Below the pieces are notes generated by a model. The model saw only the letters and a list, made by a program, of their open reading frames with translations, ran no database searches and was not told where the DNA came from. From positions 1 to 56,211 of the forward strand of contig JAGWJY010000018.1 of assembly GCA_028865545.1 (NCBI GenBank): a DNA stretch of 56,211 nucleotides, given 5' to 3'. The position numbers were made by a program, and so were the translations under genes. The stretch comes from Alphaproteobacteria bacterium. Lineage in GTDB: Bacteria; Pseudomonadota; Alphaproteobacteria; Micropepsales; Micropepsaceae. Shown one piece after another: positions 18,159 to 27,472 of the stretch. Within the stretch, counting starts at the first letter, position 1. Each line of letters begins with the position of its first letter.

Positions 18159-18431
18159 TCAGTGGAAGATAGACAGCCATTCCCGCGCCAGGCGCTGTGC
18201 CTCGGCGATCTGCGCCGGCACCATCTCGCGGGAAATCTGCGCCCGCCAGCTCTTGGCTTCCTCGCTGCCTCTCAGCGCCGCGAGATTGAACCATTTGTGC
18301 GCGGCGACGAAATCGACGCCCACACCCTGACCCGTGGAATAAGCCAAACCCAAATTGTATAGCGCGTCCGCACGCCCCAGCTTTGCGGCGTTCTCGTACT
18401 GCGTCAGCGCGTCGACATCTATGCACGCCAT
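18159..18431 (-). CDS. small Sel1-repeat protein
   Basis: The product is a 90-residue cytoplasmic protein with about two Sel1/TPR-like helical repeats: QYENAAKLGRADALYNLGLAYSTGQGVGVD and AAHKWFNLAALRGSEEAKSWR. The glycine and alanine spacing (ALYNLG, AAHKWF) is typical. Short Sel1 proteins of this type are common in alphaproteobacteria and usually act as adaptor scaffolds; no role can be assigned. It ends convergently only two bases from slt. A GTTAA inverted repeat lies about 83 bases upstream of the start. Confidence 0.8.
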   Translation of the reverse strand: MACIDVDALTQYENAAKLGRADALYNLGLAYSTGQGVGVDFVAAHKWFNLAALRGSEEAKSWRAQISREMVPAQIAEAQRLAREWLSIFH

Positions 18432-18728
18432 CGCCCAACTCTCCTGAGCCCCGATGTGCCCCCGGACAAGACCGGAGCACGGACGCGATGGTGTCGTGGG
18501 AAAGCTAAGACACGGTTAACAGACTTAACCTTGATATTCAGGTTTCGTTAATAGATACGGCAGGTTGGGAGACATTCAATCAGTACACAGATTATCTATT
18601 CGGCGGGCGCCGGCCATGTGCTGCACCGGGAGCCGGCTCTTGGCACTGGGTGGCGGAATTTGGGCTGTGATGAAGGTGCAACGGACAAGAGCGGAACACT
18701 GCCGACCGGGGGCCGCGTCCATTTGCCG
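18432..18728. other. gene-free region upstream of Sel1 gene
   Basis: About 300 bases without a supported gene. It holds the GTTAA inverted repeat near its left end and an AT-rich patch (18500-18600), plausible as promoter region for the Sel1 gene. The rest, 18600-18728, shows only short frames with no ribosome site. Confidence 0.5.
18514..18530. repeat. inverted repeat GGTTAA-N5-TTAACC
   Basis: GGTTAACAGACTTAACC is a perfect 6+6 inverted repeat with a five-base centre, 83-99 bases before the Sel1 gene start (minus strand). A further GTTAA occurs nearby at about 18547. It looks like a dimeric regulator site. The half-sites resemble CtrA half-sites, but the spacing is not the seven bases CtrA needs. 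Confidence 0.4.
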
Positions 18729-18839
18729 TCAGCGCGCCAATTCGGGGCCAAAATATTGCCCCAGAAACGGGCTGGCCGCGGCTACCGGATTAACGCCTAA
18801 GCGCCAACACCGGGAAACCGCGGCCTTTGCCTTCGTCAT
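18729..18839 (-). CDS. possible 36-residue small protein
   Basis: An ATG at 18837-18839 has a perfect AGGAG six bases upstream and opens a 36-codon frame: basic N-terminus (MTKAKAAVSRCWRLG), then a neutral Ala/Pro/Phe-rich half ending YFGPELAR. It lies 78 bases downstream of the lysine-rich peptide gene on the same strand, so both could be on one transcript. I do not recognise it. Support is the ribosome site and position only; conservation in relatives would decide. Confidence 0.4.
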   Translation of the reverse strand: MTKAKAAVSRCWRLGVNPVAAASPFLGQYFGPELAR

Positions 18840-18917
18840 CGGTAACTCCTAATCGCCTAAGCGGGAGCGACCGTGAACTCCGCGAACGCCGAAGCGGCGC
18901 GGTCAGAATCAGAAAGC

Positions 18918-18998
18918 CTACTTCTTCGCTTTCTTCTTCTTCGCTACCTTCTTCTTCTTCGCAACTTTCTTCGTCTTCTTCTTTGCAACTTTTGGCAT
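18918..18998 (-). CDS. 26-residue lysine-rich peptide (histone-tail-like)
   Basis: An ATG at 18996-18998 with AGGAG eight bases before it encodes MPKVAKKKTKK followed by more VAKKKK units: 17 of 26 residues are lysine, arranged as repeated VAKKK blocks, with no acidic residue. It would be a strongly cationic, disordered peptide able to bind DNA or RNA, like the tails of H1-like proteins or of the TopA in this window. Upstream frames to 19136 lack a ribosome site. It stands alone between gatB and the 36-residue ORF, with its own 240-base upstream region. Confidence 0.6.
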   Translation of the reverse strand: MPKVAKKKTKKVAKKKKVAKKKKAKK

Positions 18999-19169
18999 GA
19001 GTAGGACTCCTCTTACGTTCGTCCGGGTCGGGCGACTCATGCCGCCCCCCAAAACGCGAATAATATGAGTGGGTTGCCCGAAAGAATGCAATACTACCCT
19101 ATTCGCGCCGCAAACCGCGTTTCGCGCTTGTGTCATAAAACATCGGATTTTACTGCATTATTTGCGCTT

Positions 19170-19185
19170 CGTCAGTTTACTGACG
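19170..19185. repeat. 16-base palindrome CGTCAGTTTACTGACG
   Basis: Seven perfect base pairs around a TT centre, in the 239-base AT-richer spacer between gatB's end and the lysine-rich peptide start. On the minus strand it lies about 172 bases upstream of that peptide. It may be an operator; a terminator is less likely because no T-run follows on the gatB strand. Confidence 0.35.
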
Positions 19186-19237
19186 ATTTTGGCGGAAAAC
19201 CGGGCTTTTCGGCTCCGTTTCCTTGCAAATGCGCGAA

Positions 19238-20713
19238 TCACCCCTCTTCGGGCAATCCGAGTCGCTGTTTCAGAATCGCATTTACGGATGCCGGATTGGC
19301 TTTCCCACCGGTCGCTTTCATCACCTGACCGACGAACCAGCCGACCATCTGAGGCTTCGCTTGCGCGGCCGCGACCTTGTCCGGATTTGCGGCGATGACC
19401 GCATCAACCGCCTTCTCGATGGCGCCGGAGTCCGTCACCTGCTTGAGACCGCGGCTCTCGACGATGGCACGCGGGTCACCGCCTTCTGCCCAAACGATGT
19501 CCAAAACGTCTTTCGCGATCTTCCCGGAGATGACGTTGGTGGAAACCATCTGCACGATCGCGCTGTTGGCCGTTGCCGACACCGGTCCGTCGCCGATCGC
19601 GAGCCCCGCCTTGTTGAGACGGCCAAAATATTCGTTGTTCAACCAGTTAGCAGACGCCTTGGCGTCCGCACCGGCGGCCAACATCGCCTCAAAATAGTCT
19701 GCGCTCTCCTTTTCAGCGACGAGAACGGTGGCGTCGTAGGCCGACAGCCCCATCTGGATGAAGCGCGCGCGCTTTTCGTCCGGCAGTTCCGGCAACGACG
19801 CCGCAATCTCGTCCACCCAAGCCTGTTCCAACACCAGCGGAAGCAGATCGGGGTCCGGGAAGTACCGGTAATCATGCGCTTCTTCCTTGGAACGCATGGA
19901 GCGCGTCTCGCCCGCGCGGGAGTCGAACAGGCGGGTCTCCTGCTTGATCGTGCCGCCGGATTCCAGGATGTCCACCTGCCGGCGCGCCTCGTATTCGATC
20001 GCCTGACCGATGAACCGCACCGAATTGACGTTCTTGATCTCGCAGCGCGTGCCCAGCGGAGCACCGGGCTTCCGCACCGACACGTTGACGTCGGCGCGCA
20101 TCGAGCCTTCGTCCATATTGCCGTCGCAGGTCCCGAGATAGCGCACGATGGCGCGCAATTTCTTGAGGAAGGCGCCCGCTTCGTCGGCAGAACGCATGTC
20201 GGGGCGGCTGACGATCTCCATCAACGCCACGCCGGAACGGTTCAGGTCGACAAAGGAATGATCGGGATGCTGGTCGTGCAGGCTTTTGCCCGCATCCTGC
20301 TCCATGTGCAGCCGCTCGATACCGACGCGCGCTGTCTCGCCGTTCGGCAGATCGATCAGCACCTCGCCTTCGCCGACGATCGGGTTCTTGTACTGCGAGA
20401 TCTGATAACCCTGCGGCAGATCGGGATAAAAATAGTTCTTCCGATCGAAGACGCTGAAAAGATTGATCTTCGCCTTCAGACCCAGGCCGGTGCGCACCGC
20501 CTGCTCGACGCATTTCTTATTGATCACCGGCAGCATGCCAGGCATCGCCGCATCGACGAAGCTGACCTGCGAGTTCGGCTCGGCGCCGAATTCCGTGGCC
20601 GCGCCGGAAAACAGCTTGGCGTTCGACAAAATCTGAGCGTGGACCTCCAGACCGATCACGATTTCCCACGGACCGGTGGAACCCTGGATGTATTTGGAGC
20701 CGTTGCTGCTCAT
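19238..20713 (-). CDS. gatB: Asp-tRNA(Asn)/Glu-tRNA(Gln) amidotransferase subunit B
   Basis: GatB binds the mischarged tRNA and phosphorylates its Glu or Asp side chain before amidation. The 491 residues contain [12 protein letters not shown], the kinase-domain segment [39 protein letters not shown] and [19 protein letters not shown], and end in the YqeY-like tail ([26 protein letters not shown]). The ATG (20711-20713) overlaps the gatA stop as ATGA. It implies this organism uses the indirect route to Gln- and/or Asn-tRNA. Confidence 0.97.
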   Translation of the reverse strand: MSSNGSKYIQGSTGPWEIVIGLEVHAQILSNAKLFSGAATEFGAEPNSQVSFVDAAMPGMLPVINKKCVEQAVRTGLGLKAKINLFSVFDRKNYFYPDLPQGYQISQYKNPIVGEGEVLIDLPNGETARVGIERLHMEQDAGKSLHDQHPDHSFVDLNRSGVALMEIVSRPDMRSADEAGAFLKKLRAIVRYLGTCDGNMDEGSMRADVNVSVRKPGAPLGTRCEIKNVNSVRFIGQAIEYEARRQVDILESGGTIKQETRLFDSRAGETRSMRSKEEAHDYRYFPDPDLLPLVLEQAWVDEIAASLPELPDEKRARFIQMGLSAYDATVLVAEKESADYFEAMLAAGADAKASANWLNNEYFGRLNKAGLAIGDGPVSATANSAIVQMVSTNVISGKIAKDVLDIVWAEGGDPRAIVESRGLKQVTDSGAIEKAVDAVIAANPDKVAAAQAKPQMVGWFVGQVMKATGGKANPASVNAILKQRLGLPEEG

Positions 20714-22203
20714 GCGGCCCTCCACCAACGCTCTGGCTTGGCTGTGAAATTCGCCGCGGTTTCGACCGCACGGCCAACGCGCAGCACGGTCGCCTCGTCG
20801 AAGGCTTTGCCGATGAGCTGCAGACCGAGCGGCAAGCCGCCCGCCGTCAGTCCCGCCGGCACAGAAAGCCCGGGTAGTCCGGCAAGATTCACGGTCACGG
20901 TGAATACGTCGTTGAGATACATCGACACGGGATCGGCGGTCTTCTCACCGATGGCGAAGGCCGGGCCCGGCGTGGCCGGCGTCAGCAGCACGTCGCACTT
21001 CTGGAAGGCCTGCGTGAAATCGCGGGCGATCAGGGTGCGCAGCTTCTGGGCCCGCAGGTAATAAGCGTCGTAATAGCCCGACGACAGCACATAGGTGCCG
21101 ATCAGGATGCGCCGCTTGACCTCGGAGCCGAACCCCTCGCCACGGCTTTTCTCATAAAGATCAGTGATATCGCGGGCGTCCTTCGCCCGATGGCCATAGC
21201 GCACGCCGTCATAACGGGCGAGATTCGAGGAGGCCTCCGCCGGAGCGACAATATAATAAGTGGGCAGCGCGTATTTGGTGTGCGGCAGGGAGACCTCGAC
21301 GATCTCCGCGCCCTGGGCCCTCAGCCACTCGGCGCCCTGGCTCCATAGGGCATCGATCTCAGGCGGCGCGCCGTCGACACGGTATTCCTTGGGAATGCCG
21401 ATCCGCAGCCCCTTCACGCCGGCTTCCAGCCCGGCTTCGTAATCCGGCACGGGCATGTCGACGCTGGTGGAATCCTTGGGATCGACGCTCGCCATCGCCT
21501 TCAACAGGATCGCGGCATCGCGCACGGTGCGCGTCATCGGCCCGGCCTGGTCGAGCGATGAAGCGAACGCCACGATACCCCAGCGCGAACAACGCCCATA
21601 AGTCGGCTTGATGCCGACGGTTCCCGTCACGGCCGCCGGCTGGCGGATCGAACCGCCTGTGTCAGTGCCCGTCGCCGCCAGACACAAATTGGCGGCCACA
21701 GATGCTGCCGATCCACCCGAGGAGCCACCCGGCACCATCTTGGCGTTCGAAGCGCGCGCGCGCCACGGACTGGTCACCGGCCCGAAGTTGCTGGTCTCGT
21801 TCGACGAGCCCATGGCGAACTCGTCCATGTTGGTCTTGCCGAGCATGACCGCGCCGGCGTCCCAGAGGTTTTGCGAAACGGTCGATTCATAAGGCGGCAC
21901 GAAATTCGACAGGATGTTGCTGCCAGCCGTGGTGCGCACGCCCTTGGTGCAGAACAAATCCTTGATTGCCAGCGGCAAGCCTTCGAGCGGGCGGATGTCG
22001 CCCTTGGCAATGCGCGCATCGGACGCCGCCGCCATTTCGAGGGCACGATCCGGCGTTTCGGTGACAAACGCATTCAGCGGGCGCGCCGCTTCCACCGCCT
22101 TGACGAAGGCGCCGGTCAGCTCGCGTGAAGAAATCTTCTTGGACGAAACGGCTGCACGCGCGTCGGCCAGGGTAAAATCGGTCGGGTTGGAGGGAAGCGT
22201 CAT
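20710..22203 (-). CDS. gatA: Asp-tRNA(Asn)/Glu-tRNA(Gln) amidotransferase subunit A
   Basis: GatA is the amidase that releases ammonia from glutamine for GatB. The amidase-signature triad is present: Lys81 in LPLAIKDLF, the cis-serine in [13 protein letters not shown] (161/162) and the nucleophile Ser185 in [12 protein letters not shown]. The 497-residue protein ends in the region [23 protein letters not shown]. Its ATG overlaps the gatC stop as TAATG. The frame runs open upstream to 22599 through gatC, but that part is a shadow. Confidence 0.97.
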   Translation of the reverse strand: MTLPSNPTDFTLADARAAVSSKKISSRELTGAFVKAVEAARPLNAFVTETPDRALEMAAASDARIAKGDIRPLEGLPLAIKDLFCTKGVRTTAGSNILSNFVPPYESTVSQNLWDAGAVMLGKTNMDEFAMGSSNETSNFGPVTSPWRARASNAKMVPGGSSGGSAASVAANLCLAATGTDTGGSIRQPAAVTGTVGIKPTYGRCSRWGIVAFASSLDQAGPMTRTVRDAAILLKAMASVDPKDSTSVDMPVPDYEAGLEAGVKGLRIGIPKEYRVDGAPPEIDALWSQGAEWLRAQGAEIVEVSLPHTKYALPTYYIVAPAEASSNLARYDGVRYGHRAKDARDITDLYEKSRGEGFGSEVKRRILIGTYVLSSGYYDAYYLRAQKLRTLIARDFTQAFQKCDVLLTPATPGPAFAIGEKTADPVSMYLNDVFTVTVNLAGLPGLSVPAGLTAGGLPLGLQLIGKAFDEATVLRVGRAVETAANFTAKPERWWRAA

Positions 22204-22490
22204 TACTCGACCACCTTCGGCACAATAAAGAAGTGGTCCTCGCCACCCGGCGCGTTCACCATCAGCGCATCGGCGACGTTGCCGTCGGTGACGACATCGT
22301 CGCGCATCTTCAGCCGCTGCTCGACCACGCTGGTCAGCGGCGCGACGCCGTCCACATTCACTTCCTTGAGCTGCTCCACCCAGTTCAGGATGCCGTTCAG
22401 CTCCTGGACCATGGGCTCCACACGCTCTTCTTCCAGAGCCAACCGGGCGAGCTTGGCGATACGCCGGACGGTGTCCTTGTCGACGGACAT
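22203..22490 (-). CDS. gatC: Asp-tRNA(Asn)/Glu-tRNA(Gln) amidotransferase subunit C
   Basis: GatC is the small belt subunit that wraps GatA and GatB. The 95 residues start [22 protein letters not shown] and continue to [21 protein letters not shown], a pattern diagnostic for GatC, and end [18 protein letters not shown]. It is the first gene of gatCAB, with overlapping starts and stops throughout. It is divergent from ruvX, with about 160 bases between that should hold both promoters. Confidence 0.96.
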   Translation of the reverse strand: MSVDKDTVRRIAKLARLALEEERVEPMVQELNGILNWVEQLKEVNVDGVAPLTSVVEQRLKMRDDVVTDGNVADALMVNAPGGEDHFFIVPKVVE

Positions 22491-22648
22491 GGGTCTTTTG
22501 CCGTGCTAAGAATTCATACCTTGCTAGCAACCGGGGGCCGGGCTGGCAAGCGACACGAGGTCCGTTCGGCCATGCCGGCCGAGATTGGGTGAAAGGCAAG
22601 GATGCACAACGCTATATCTCCGCCTCTTCGCGTGAACGGAGCGCCCCC

Positions 22649-23119
22649 GTGATCGTCGCCAACTTCCCGGAATTGCGGACCCTGATCCCGCCCGGCAAGC
22701 GCCTCCTTGGCCTGGATCTGGGCGAGAAGACCATCGGGCTGGCGCTGTCCGACACCTCGCTGACCATCGCCACCCCCATGGAGACGCTGAAGCGGGGCAA
22801 GTTCACGGCCGACGCGGAAATCCTCGAGAAGATCATCGCCACGCAAGGCATCGGAGGGCTGGTCGTCGGCCTGCCGCTGAACATGGACGGCAGCGAAGGC
22901 CCCTCCGCACAATCGGCGCGCTCCTTCGCACGCAACTTCGCGACACGCACCCGCCTGCCGATCGCTTTATGCGACGAACGCCTTTCGACCGCTGCGGTCA
23001 CCCGGACGCTGATCGATGCGGATGCTTCGCGCAAACGCCGCGCCGCGCTCGTGGACAAAATGGCCGCCGCCTATATCCTCCAAGGCGCGCTCGATCGCAT
23101 GCGCTTGGGGGGAGAATGA
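22649..23119 (+). CDS. ruvX: RuvX/YqgF putative pre-16S rRNA nuclease / Holliday junction resolvase-like protein
   Basis: YqgF/RuvX has an RNase H-like fold and is linked to 5'-end maturation of 16S rRNA. The 156-residue protein shows LLGLDLGEKTIGLALSD with the first catalytic Asp, LVVGLPLNMDGSEG in the middle, LCDERLST with the second acidic residue and RAALVDKMAAAYILQ at the end. I chose the GTG at 22649, next to IVANFPELR and with GGAG upstream; the frame also opens at an ATG at 22589. Its stop overlaps the MFS start. Confidence 0.93.
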   Translation: MIVANFPELRTLIPPGKRLLGLDLGEKTIGLALSDTSLTIATPMETLKRGKFTADAEILEKIIATQGIGGLVVGLPLNMDGSEGPSAQSARSFARNFATRTRLPIALCDERLSTAAVTRTLIDADASRKRRAALVDKMAAAYILQGALDRMRLGGE

Positions 23120-24435
23120 CCGCAGACGCCGAGGACCGGCCGGCGAACATCCGCTGGCTGCCGCCAGGGCTCCGTCCGCCGGGCGGTTTGACCGGCCGCC
23201 AGGAGCTTGTCTTCCTGCTGGTCGGCGCCGCGGCCCTGTTCGGCGGCTATGACACCAACGTCTTTGGTTTCGCGGTTCCGCAAGTCCAGGCCAGCCTTCA
23301 CATCGCCGAAGACAAGATCGGCCTGACGGTCTCGATCTTCCGGCTGGCGGCGATCGCGGCGCTGGTGCTGGCGTGGTCGGCCGATCTGGTCGGGCGACGG
23401 CGTCTGCTGCTGTTCACGATCGCCGGCCAGGCGCTGGCGACCTTCGCAACCGGCTTCGTACAGGACTACACGCAGTTCCTTTGGGCGCAGACCATCACAC
23501 GCACCTTCGGCTACGCCGAGGAGATGCTTTGCTACGTCGTCATCGCAGAGGAAATCTCCGCGCAAGCGCGCGGCTGGGCGAACGGCACGCTTGCGGCCAT
23601 GTACTATGCCGGCGGCGGCGTTGCGTCGCTGGTCTTCATCGGCATCGGGCTTTACGGCTGGCGCGGCATGTATGTGATCGGTTCGGTGCCGATATTTCTG
23701 GTCGCCTACCTGCGCCGCTACCTGCCCGAGACGAAGCGCTTCGAATTGCGGGAGCACGAAGTCGAGAAAGTCACCTCGCGCATTGCCAAGGCCCTGGATC
23801 TGACACGCCGGCTCCTTCACGAGCATCCGCGCCGCATCGCCACCATGCTTGTTGCGATCGCTGCGTACGGCTTCGCCATCTGGCCGGCGGCCGTCTTCGG
23901 GCAGAAATACCTGCAGAGCGTTCTGCACTTCACACCCGGCCAGACAACGGCGCTGATACTTCCCGGCGGATTGATCGCCGTCTCCTTCAACATCCTGGCC
24001 GGCCGGCTCAGCGACACGTTGGGACGGCGCGCAGTGATCTTCTTCGCCTTGTTAGTGGCCTTGGCCAGCTTCGGCACGTTCTATAGCGGCATACATTGGC
24101 CGTACGTCGCCTATATGTGGGTGCCGGGCTTTTTCGGCTTCCTCTGCGCCGACTCTCTGTTCGCCGGCTTGTCCGCCGAAATCTTCCCCACCGCTTATCG
24201 CGCCACAGTGTCGGGCTTGCGCTATGTCGTGAGCATTCTCTGCGGTGCGGTCAGTCTGGCGCTTGAAGGTCCGCTCTATAACCTCTTGGGCGGCCACGGG
24301 CCGGCGCTGATCGTCCTCATGATGACGATGCCGATCGCCATGATAGCCGTGCTCCGCCTGCCGGAGCCCGCCGGCCGCACCCTCGAGGACATCGCGGCAG
24401 AGCCAGACCAAAAGCGGAAGGTGGCAAATGTATAA
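23116..24435 (+). CDS. MFS transporter
   Basis: The product is a 439-residue major facilitator with 12 predicted membrane helices. The cytoplasmic loop motifs are SADLVGRRR between helices 2 and 3 and GRLSDTLGRR in the second half; FGGYDTNVFGFAVPQ lies in helix 1, and helices 4-5 carry RTFGYAEEMLCYVVIAEEI. This fits the sugar/aromatic-acid (SP/AAHS-like) branch. The ATG overlaps the ruvX stop and its own end overlaps the GST start, so the three may be one transcript. The substrate cannot be told. Confidence 0.9.
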   Translation: MTADAEDRPANIRWLPPGLRPPGGLTGRQELVFLLVGAAALFGGYDTNVFGFAVPQVQASLHIAEDKIGLTVSIFRLAAIAALVLAWSADLVGRRRLLLFTIAGQALATFATGFVQDYTQFLWAQTITRTFGYAEEMLCYVVIAEEISAQARGWANGTLAAMYYAGGGVASLVFIGIGLYGWRGMYVIGSVPIFLVAYLRRYLPETKRFELREHEVEKVTSRIAKALDLTRRLLHEHPRRIATMLVAIAAYGFAIWPAAVFGQKYLQSVLHFTPGQTTALILPGGLIAVSFNILAGRLSDTLGRRAVIFFALLVALASFGTFYSGIHWPYVAYMWVPGFFGFLCADSLFAGLSAEIFPTAYRATVSGLRYVVSILCGAVSLALEGPLYNLLGGHGPALIVLMMTMPIAMIAVLRLPEPAGRTLEDIAAEPDQKRKVANV

Positions 24436-25066
24436 ACTCTACTACTCACCGGGCACGGCAGCCTTGGCAGTCCATTGGATGCTGATCGAGATGAACGCCC
24501 CGTTCGAACTTGTCCTGATCGACATCGAGAAAGGTGCGCAAAAATCGGCCGACTATCTGAAGCTCAATCCGGACGGCCGCGTTCCGACCCTCGTCGTCGA
24601 CGGCGCACCGCATTTCGAATGTCCGGCGCTGCTGATGCTGCTGGCAGAACGGCATTCGGAAGCAGGCTTCGCCCCCGCCATCGGCGCGCCGGAACGCGCG
24701 GACTATCTGCAATGGATGTTCTATTGCGCCAATACGCTGCAGCCGGCGTTCCGCAACTGGTTCTACCCCGACGAGGCCGCCGGAGCGGAAAACGCGACCG
24801 CCACCAAGGCACGCGCACGCGCCATTCTCGAAGACGGGTTCGCGCGCCTCGACGCGCGCTTTGGCGGCGGGCGGCAATTCATGCTCGGATCGCAGTTAAC
24901 CGTTCTGGATTTTCTGGTCACCATGCTGACCCGATGGTCGCGCAATATGCCGAAACCCGCGACGGCGTGGCCGCACCTCGGCGCGTACATCGACCGCATG
25001 CGCGCCATGCCGTCCTTGCGCGAGGTCCACAAACGTGAGGGGCTGACGGATTGGATTGGCGGTTAA
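24428..25066 (+). CDS. glutathione S-transferase family protein
   Basis: The product is a 212-residue cytosolic GST. The thioredoxin-like N-terminal domain (1-80) begins MYKLYYSPGTAALAVHWML, with LNPDGRVPTLVVDG (cis-proline region) and the ECPALLMLLAE glutathione-binding segment. The helical C-terminal domain (about 90-205) has the N-capping-box-like QLTVLDFLVTML. It overlaps the MFS gene by eight bases. The reaction is unknown; pairing with a transporter might suggest detoxification, which is inference only. Confidence 0.9.
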   Translation: MYKLYYSPGTAALAVHWMLIEMNAPFELVLIDIEKGAQKSADYLKLNPDGRVPTLVVDGAPHFECPALLMLLAERHSEAGFAPAIGAPERADYLQWMFYCANTLQPAFRNWFYPDEAAGAENATATKARARAILEDGFARLDARFGGGRQFMLGSQLTVLDFLVTMLTRWSRNMPKPATAWPHLGAYIDRMRAMPSLREVHKREGLTDWIGG

Positions 25067-25070
25067 GCTG

Positions 25071-25088
25071 GCCCGATCCGTGTCGGGC
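25071..25088 (+). terminator. weak hairpin after the GST gene
   Basis: GCCCGA (25071-25076) pairs with TCGGGC (25083-25088) around TCCGTG, a few bases after the GST stop. No T-run follows directly, though ATTATTCTTTTT lies about 25 bases on. It may be a Rho-dependent or weak terminator separating the ruvX-MFS-GST unit from pyrB. Confidence 0.35.
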
Positions 25089-25178
25089 GCCTTGAAACGA
25101 CGACGTCGAATTATTCTTTTTCCATAAATCCCGATAGTTGTGCGCCAAGCAAGGGGACGCTTGCCCTAAGTCTTTGAC

Positions 25179-26171
25179 ATGCCTATAAGCCGGGTTTCGA
25201 TGAGCTCGGCCGCAGCCGCCACACCGATCCTGAAAACCAGCCATTTGCTTGGCATCGAAGGCCTTTCGGTCGGCGAGATAACCGCTTTGCTCGATCTGGC
25301 CGACGAATATGTCGCTCTGGGTCGCGCCAAAGAGAAGAAGTCGCCCCTGCTGAAGGGACGCACGGTCATCAACCTGTTCTTCGAGGCTTCCACCCGGACC
25401 CAAAGCTCCTTCGAGCTGGCGGGCAAACGGCTGGGCGCCGACGTCATGAACATGTCGGTGCGGACCTCTTCGGTGTCCAAGGGTGAGACCCTGATCGACA
25501 CGGCCACCACGCTGAATGCCATGCGGCCGGACATCCTCATCATCCGCCATCAGGATTCGGGTGCGGCCGAGATGCTGTCGCGGAAGCTGGATTGCTGCGT
25601 GGTCAACGCCGGCGACGGCAGCCATGAGCACCCGACCCAAGCTCTGCTCGACGCGCTGACCATCCGCCGGCGGCGCCGCTCTTTCGAAGGTTTGACCGTG
25701 GCGATCTGCGGCGATGTCGCCCACAGTCGTGTGGCGCGCTCGAATATCCACTTGCTGTCGAAGATGGGCGCCCGGGTGCGGCTGATCGCGCCGCGCACCC
25801 TGCTGCCGGCCGATGCCGCGCGCTTCGGCGTGGAGATTTTCACCGACATGCGCGAAGGACTGAAGGGTGCCGACATCGTGATGATGCTGCGTCTTCAGAT
25901 GGAACGCATGACGGGCGCCTTCATTCCGTCGACCCGCGAGTATTTCCGCTTCTGGGGACTGGATCGCGAAAAACTTGCGTTCGCCAAGCCCGGCGCGCTG
26001 GTGATGCATCCGGGCCCGATGAACCGCGGCGTCGAGATCGACTCCGCCGTCGCCGACGACATCGAAGTGAGCCTGATCCACGAGCAAGTCGAGATGGGCG
26101 TCGCCACTCGCATGGCCGTACTGGACGCGCTGTCACGTGGGCTGGCGCAGCAGGGGCGCAACACGCCATGA
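25179..26171 (+). CDS. pyrB: aspartate carbamoyltransferase catalytic subunit
   Basis: PyrB joins carbamoyl phosphate and aspartate, the first committed pyrimidine step. The 330-residue protein has the carbamoyl-phosphate motif [35 protein letters not shown] and the aspartate-domain segment [13 protein letters not shown]. The ATG at 25179 is used; an in-frame ATG at 25200 is the alternative. No pyrI is present. Its stop overlaps the start of the pyrC-like gene, consistent with a PyrB-PyrC' holoenzyme. Confidence 0.96.
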   Translation: MPISRVSMSSAAAATPILKTSHLLGIEGLSVGEITALLDLADEYVALGRAKEKKSPLLKGRTVINLFFEASTRTQSSFELAGKRLGADVMNMSVRTSSVSKGETLIDTATTLNAMRPDILIIRHQDSGAAEMLSRKLDCCVVNAGDGSHEHPTQALLDALTIRRRRRSFEGLTVAICGDVAHSRVARSNIHLLSKMGARVRLIAPRTLLPADAARFGVEIFTDMREGLKGADIVMMLRLQMERMTGAFIPSTREYFRFWGLDREKLAFAKPGALVMHPGPMNRGVEIDSAVADDIEVSLIHEQVEMGVATRMAVLDALSRGLAQQGRNTP

Positions 26172-27472
26172 GCAATCGGCGAACCGTCTTCTGCAATGCG
26201 CGGCTGATCGATCCCGCAACCGGTCTCGACGCCAAGGGCGGGTTGTTGGTCGAAAACGGCAAGATCGCCGATGTCGGACCTCGCTTGTTCGGCGATGTCG
26301 ACCGCAGCGACCCGGAAGTGATCGACTGCAAGGGCCAAGTGCTGGCGCCCGGGTTGATCGATATGCGCGTCTTCACTGGAGAGCCCGGCAGCGAACATCG
26401 CGAGACGCTGGAATCCGCGAGCCGTGCGGCGGCAGCCGGCGGCGTCACCACCATCGTCGTCATGCCGAACACTGATCCGGTGATAGACGAGCCTTCGCTG
26501 GTCGATTTCATCCTGCGGCGCGCGGCGGCGACGGCCTGCGTACGCGTCGCACCGATGGCCGCCCTCACTCGCCATCTCGCCGGCGAGGTAATGACGGAAG
26601 TCGGCCTGCTGATGGAAGCCGGTGCCGTGGCCTTCACCGACGGCGACCGCACGATTTCCAACACCCGCGTGCTGCGCCGGGCGCTGGCCTACGCCTCGAC
26701 CTTCGGCGCCCTGGTGGTCGGTCATGCGGAAGACCCCGATCTTGCCGATGGCACTTCGGTGACCGAAGGCGAATATGCCATGCGACTTGGTATCCCCGCT
26801 GCGCCGACCGCCGCCGAAGCCATGATCGTCGAGCGCGACATCCGCCTCGTCGAGCTGACAGGTGCGCGCTACCATTTCGGGCAGATTTCCTGCCGGGCAT
26901 CACTGGATGCGGTCGCGGCCGCCAAACAGCGCGGCCTGCCGATCACCTGCGGCGTCGCCGCGCATCATCTGGCGCTGAACGAGCTGGACGTGGGCTCCTA
27001 TTACACCTTCATGAAGGTAAAGCCGCCGCTGCGCTCGGAAGCCGACCGCGCCGCGATGGTGGACGGCGTAGCATCGGGTCTGATCGACGTCGTCGTCTCC
27101 AGCCATGATCCGCAGGCCGCCGACACCAAGCGCCAACCCTTCGCGCAGGCTGCTTTCGGCGCCGTGGGACTCGAAACGCTCCTGCCCGTGGCGCTCGGTG
27201 TGCATCACAATGGCAGTGCCGATCTGCTGCACGTGCTCAAAGCGTTGACGGCGGCTCCAGCCAGGATCCTCGGACTCAATGCCGGAGCCTTGGCCAAGGG
27301 CGCTCCCGCCGATCTGGTGCTCATCGATCCCGGCGCGCCTTATGTGCTCGATCCTGACAAGCTGCATTCACGTGCCCGCAACACGCCGTTCGAGGGCCGC
27401 AAGTTCCAAGGATGGGCGACGAAAACTTACGTCGGCGGCGAATGCGTCTTCGACCGCGAGGGAATGCAGTGA
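26168..27472 (+). CDS. pyrC: dihydroorotase-like protein lacking the HxH metal site (PyrC')
   Basis: The 434-residue protein has the amidohydrolase barrel of class I dihydroorotase, but where active enzymes have DMHVHLREPG it reads [10 protein letters not shown], with Arg67 and Phe69 in place of both zinc histidines. The late active-site motif TDHAPH is replaced by SSHDPQ. In Pseudomonas such an inactive PyrC' is needed to stabilise the PyrB dodecamer, and alphaproteobacteria often carry similar proteins. Its ATG overlaps the pyrB stop by four bases. I infer a structural role with PyrB; the active dihydroorotase would then be encoded elsewhere. Confidence 0.9.
   Translation: MSNRRTVFCNARLIDPATGLDAKGGLLVENGKIADVGPRLFGDVDRSDPEVIDCKGQVLAPGLIDMRVFTGEPGSEHRETLESASRAAAAGGVTTIVVMPNTDPVIDEPSLVDFILRRAAATACVRVAPMAALTRHLAGEVMTEVGLLMEAGAVAFTDGDRTISNTRVLRRALAYASTFGALVVGHAEDPDLADGTSVTEGEYAMRLGIPAAPTAAEAMIVERDIRLVELTGARYHFGQISCRASLDAVAAAKQRGLPITCGVAAHHLALNELDVGSYYTFMKVKPPLRSEADRAAMVDGVASGLIDVVVSSHDPQAADTKRQPFAQAAFGAVGLETLLPVALGVHHNGSADLLHVLKALTAAPARILGLNAGALAKGAPADLVLIDPGAPYVLDPDKLHSRARNTPFEGRKFQGWATKTYVGGECVFDREGMQ

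Noticed and set aside
19223-21061. 612-codon plus-strand frame opposite gatB and gatA
   Set aside because: The gatB and gatA motifs are unambiguous on the minus strand.
22589-22648. N-terminal extension of RuvX
   Set aside because: Twenty extra residues lack homology; the GTG at 22649 with GGAG upstream is better, though not proven.
26168-27472. ordinary active dihydroorotase
   Set aside because: The HxH and TDHAPH motifs are both replaced, so the plain annotation would mislead.
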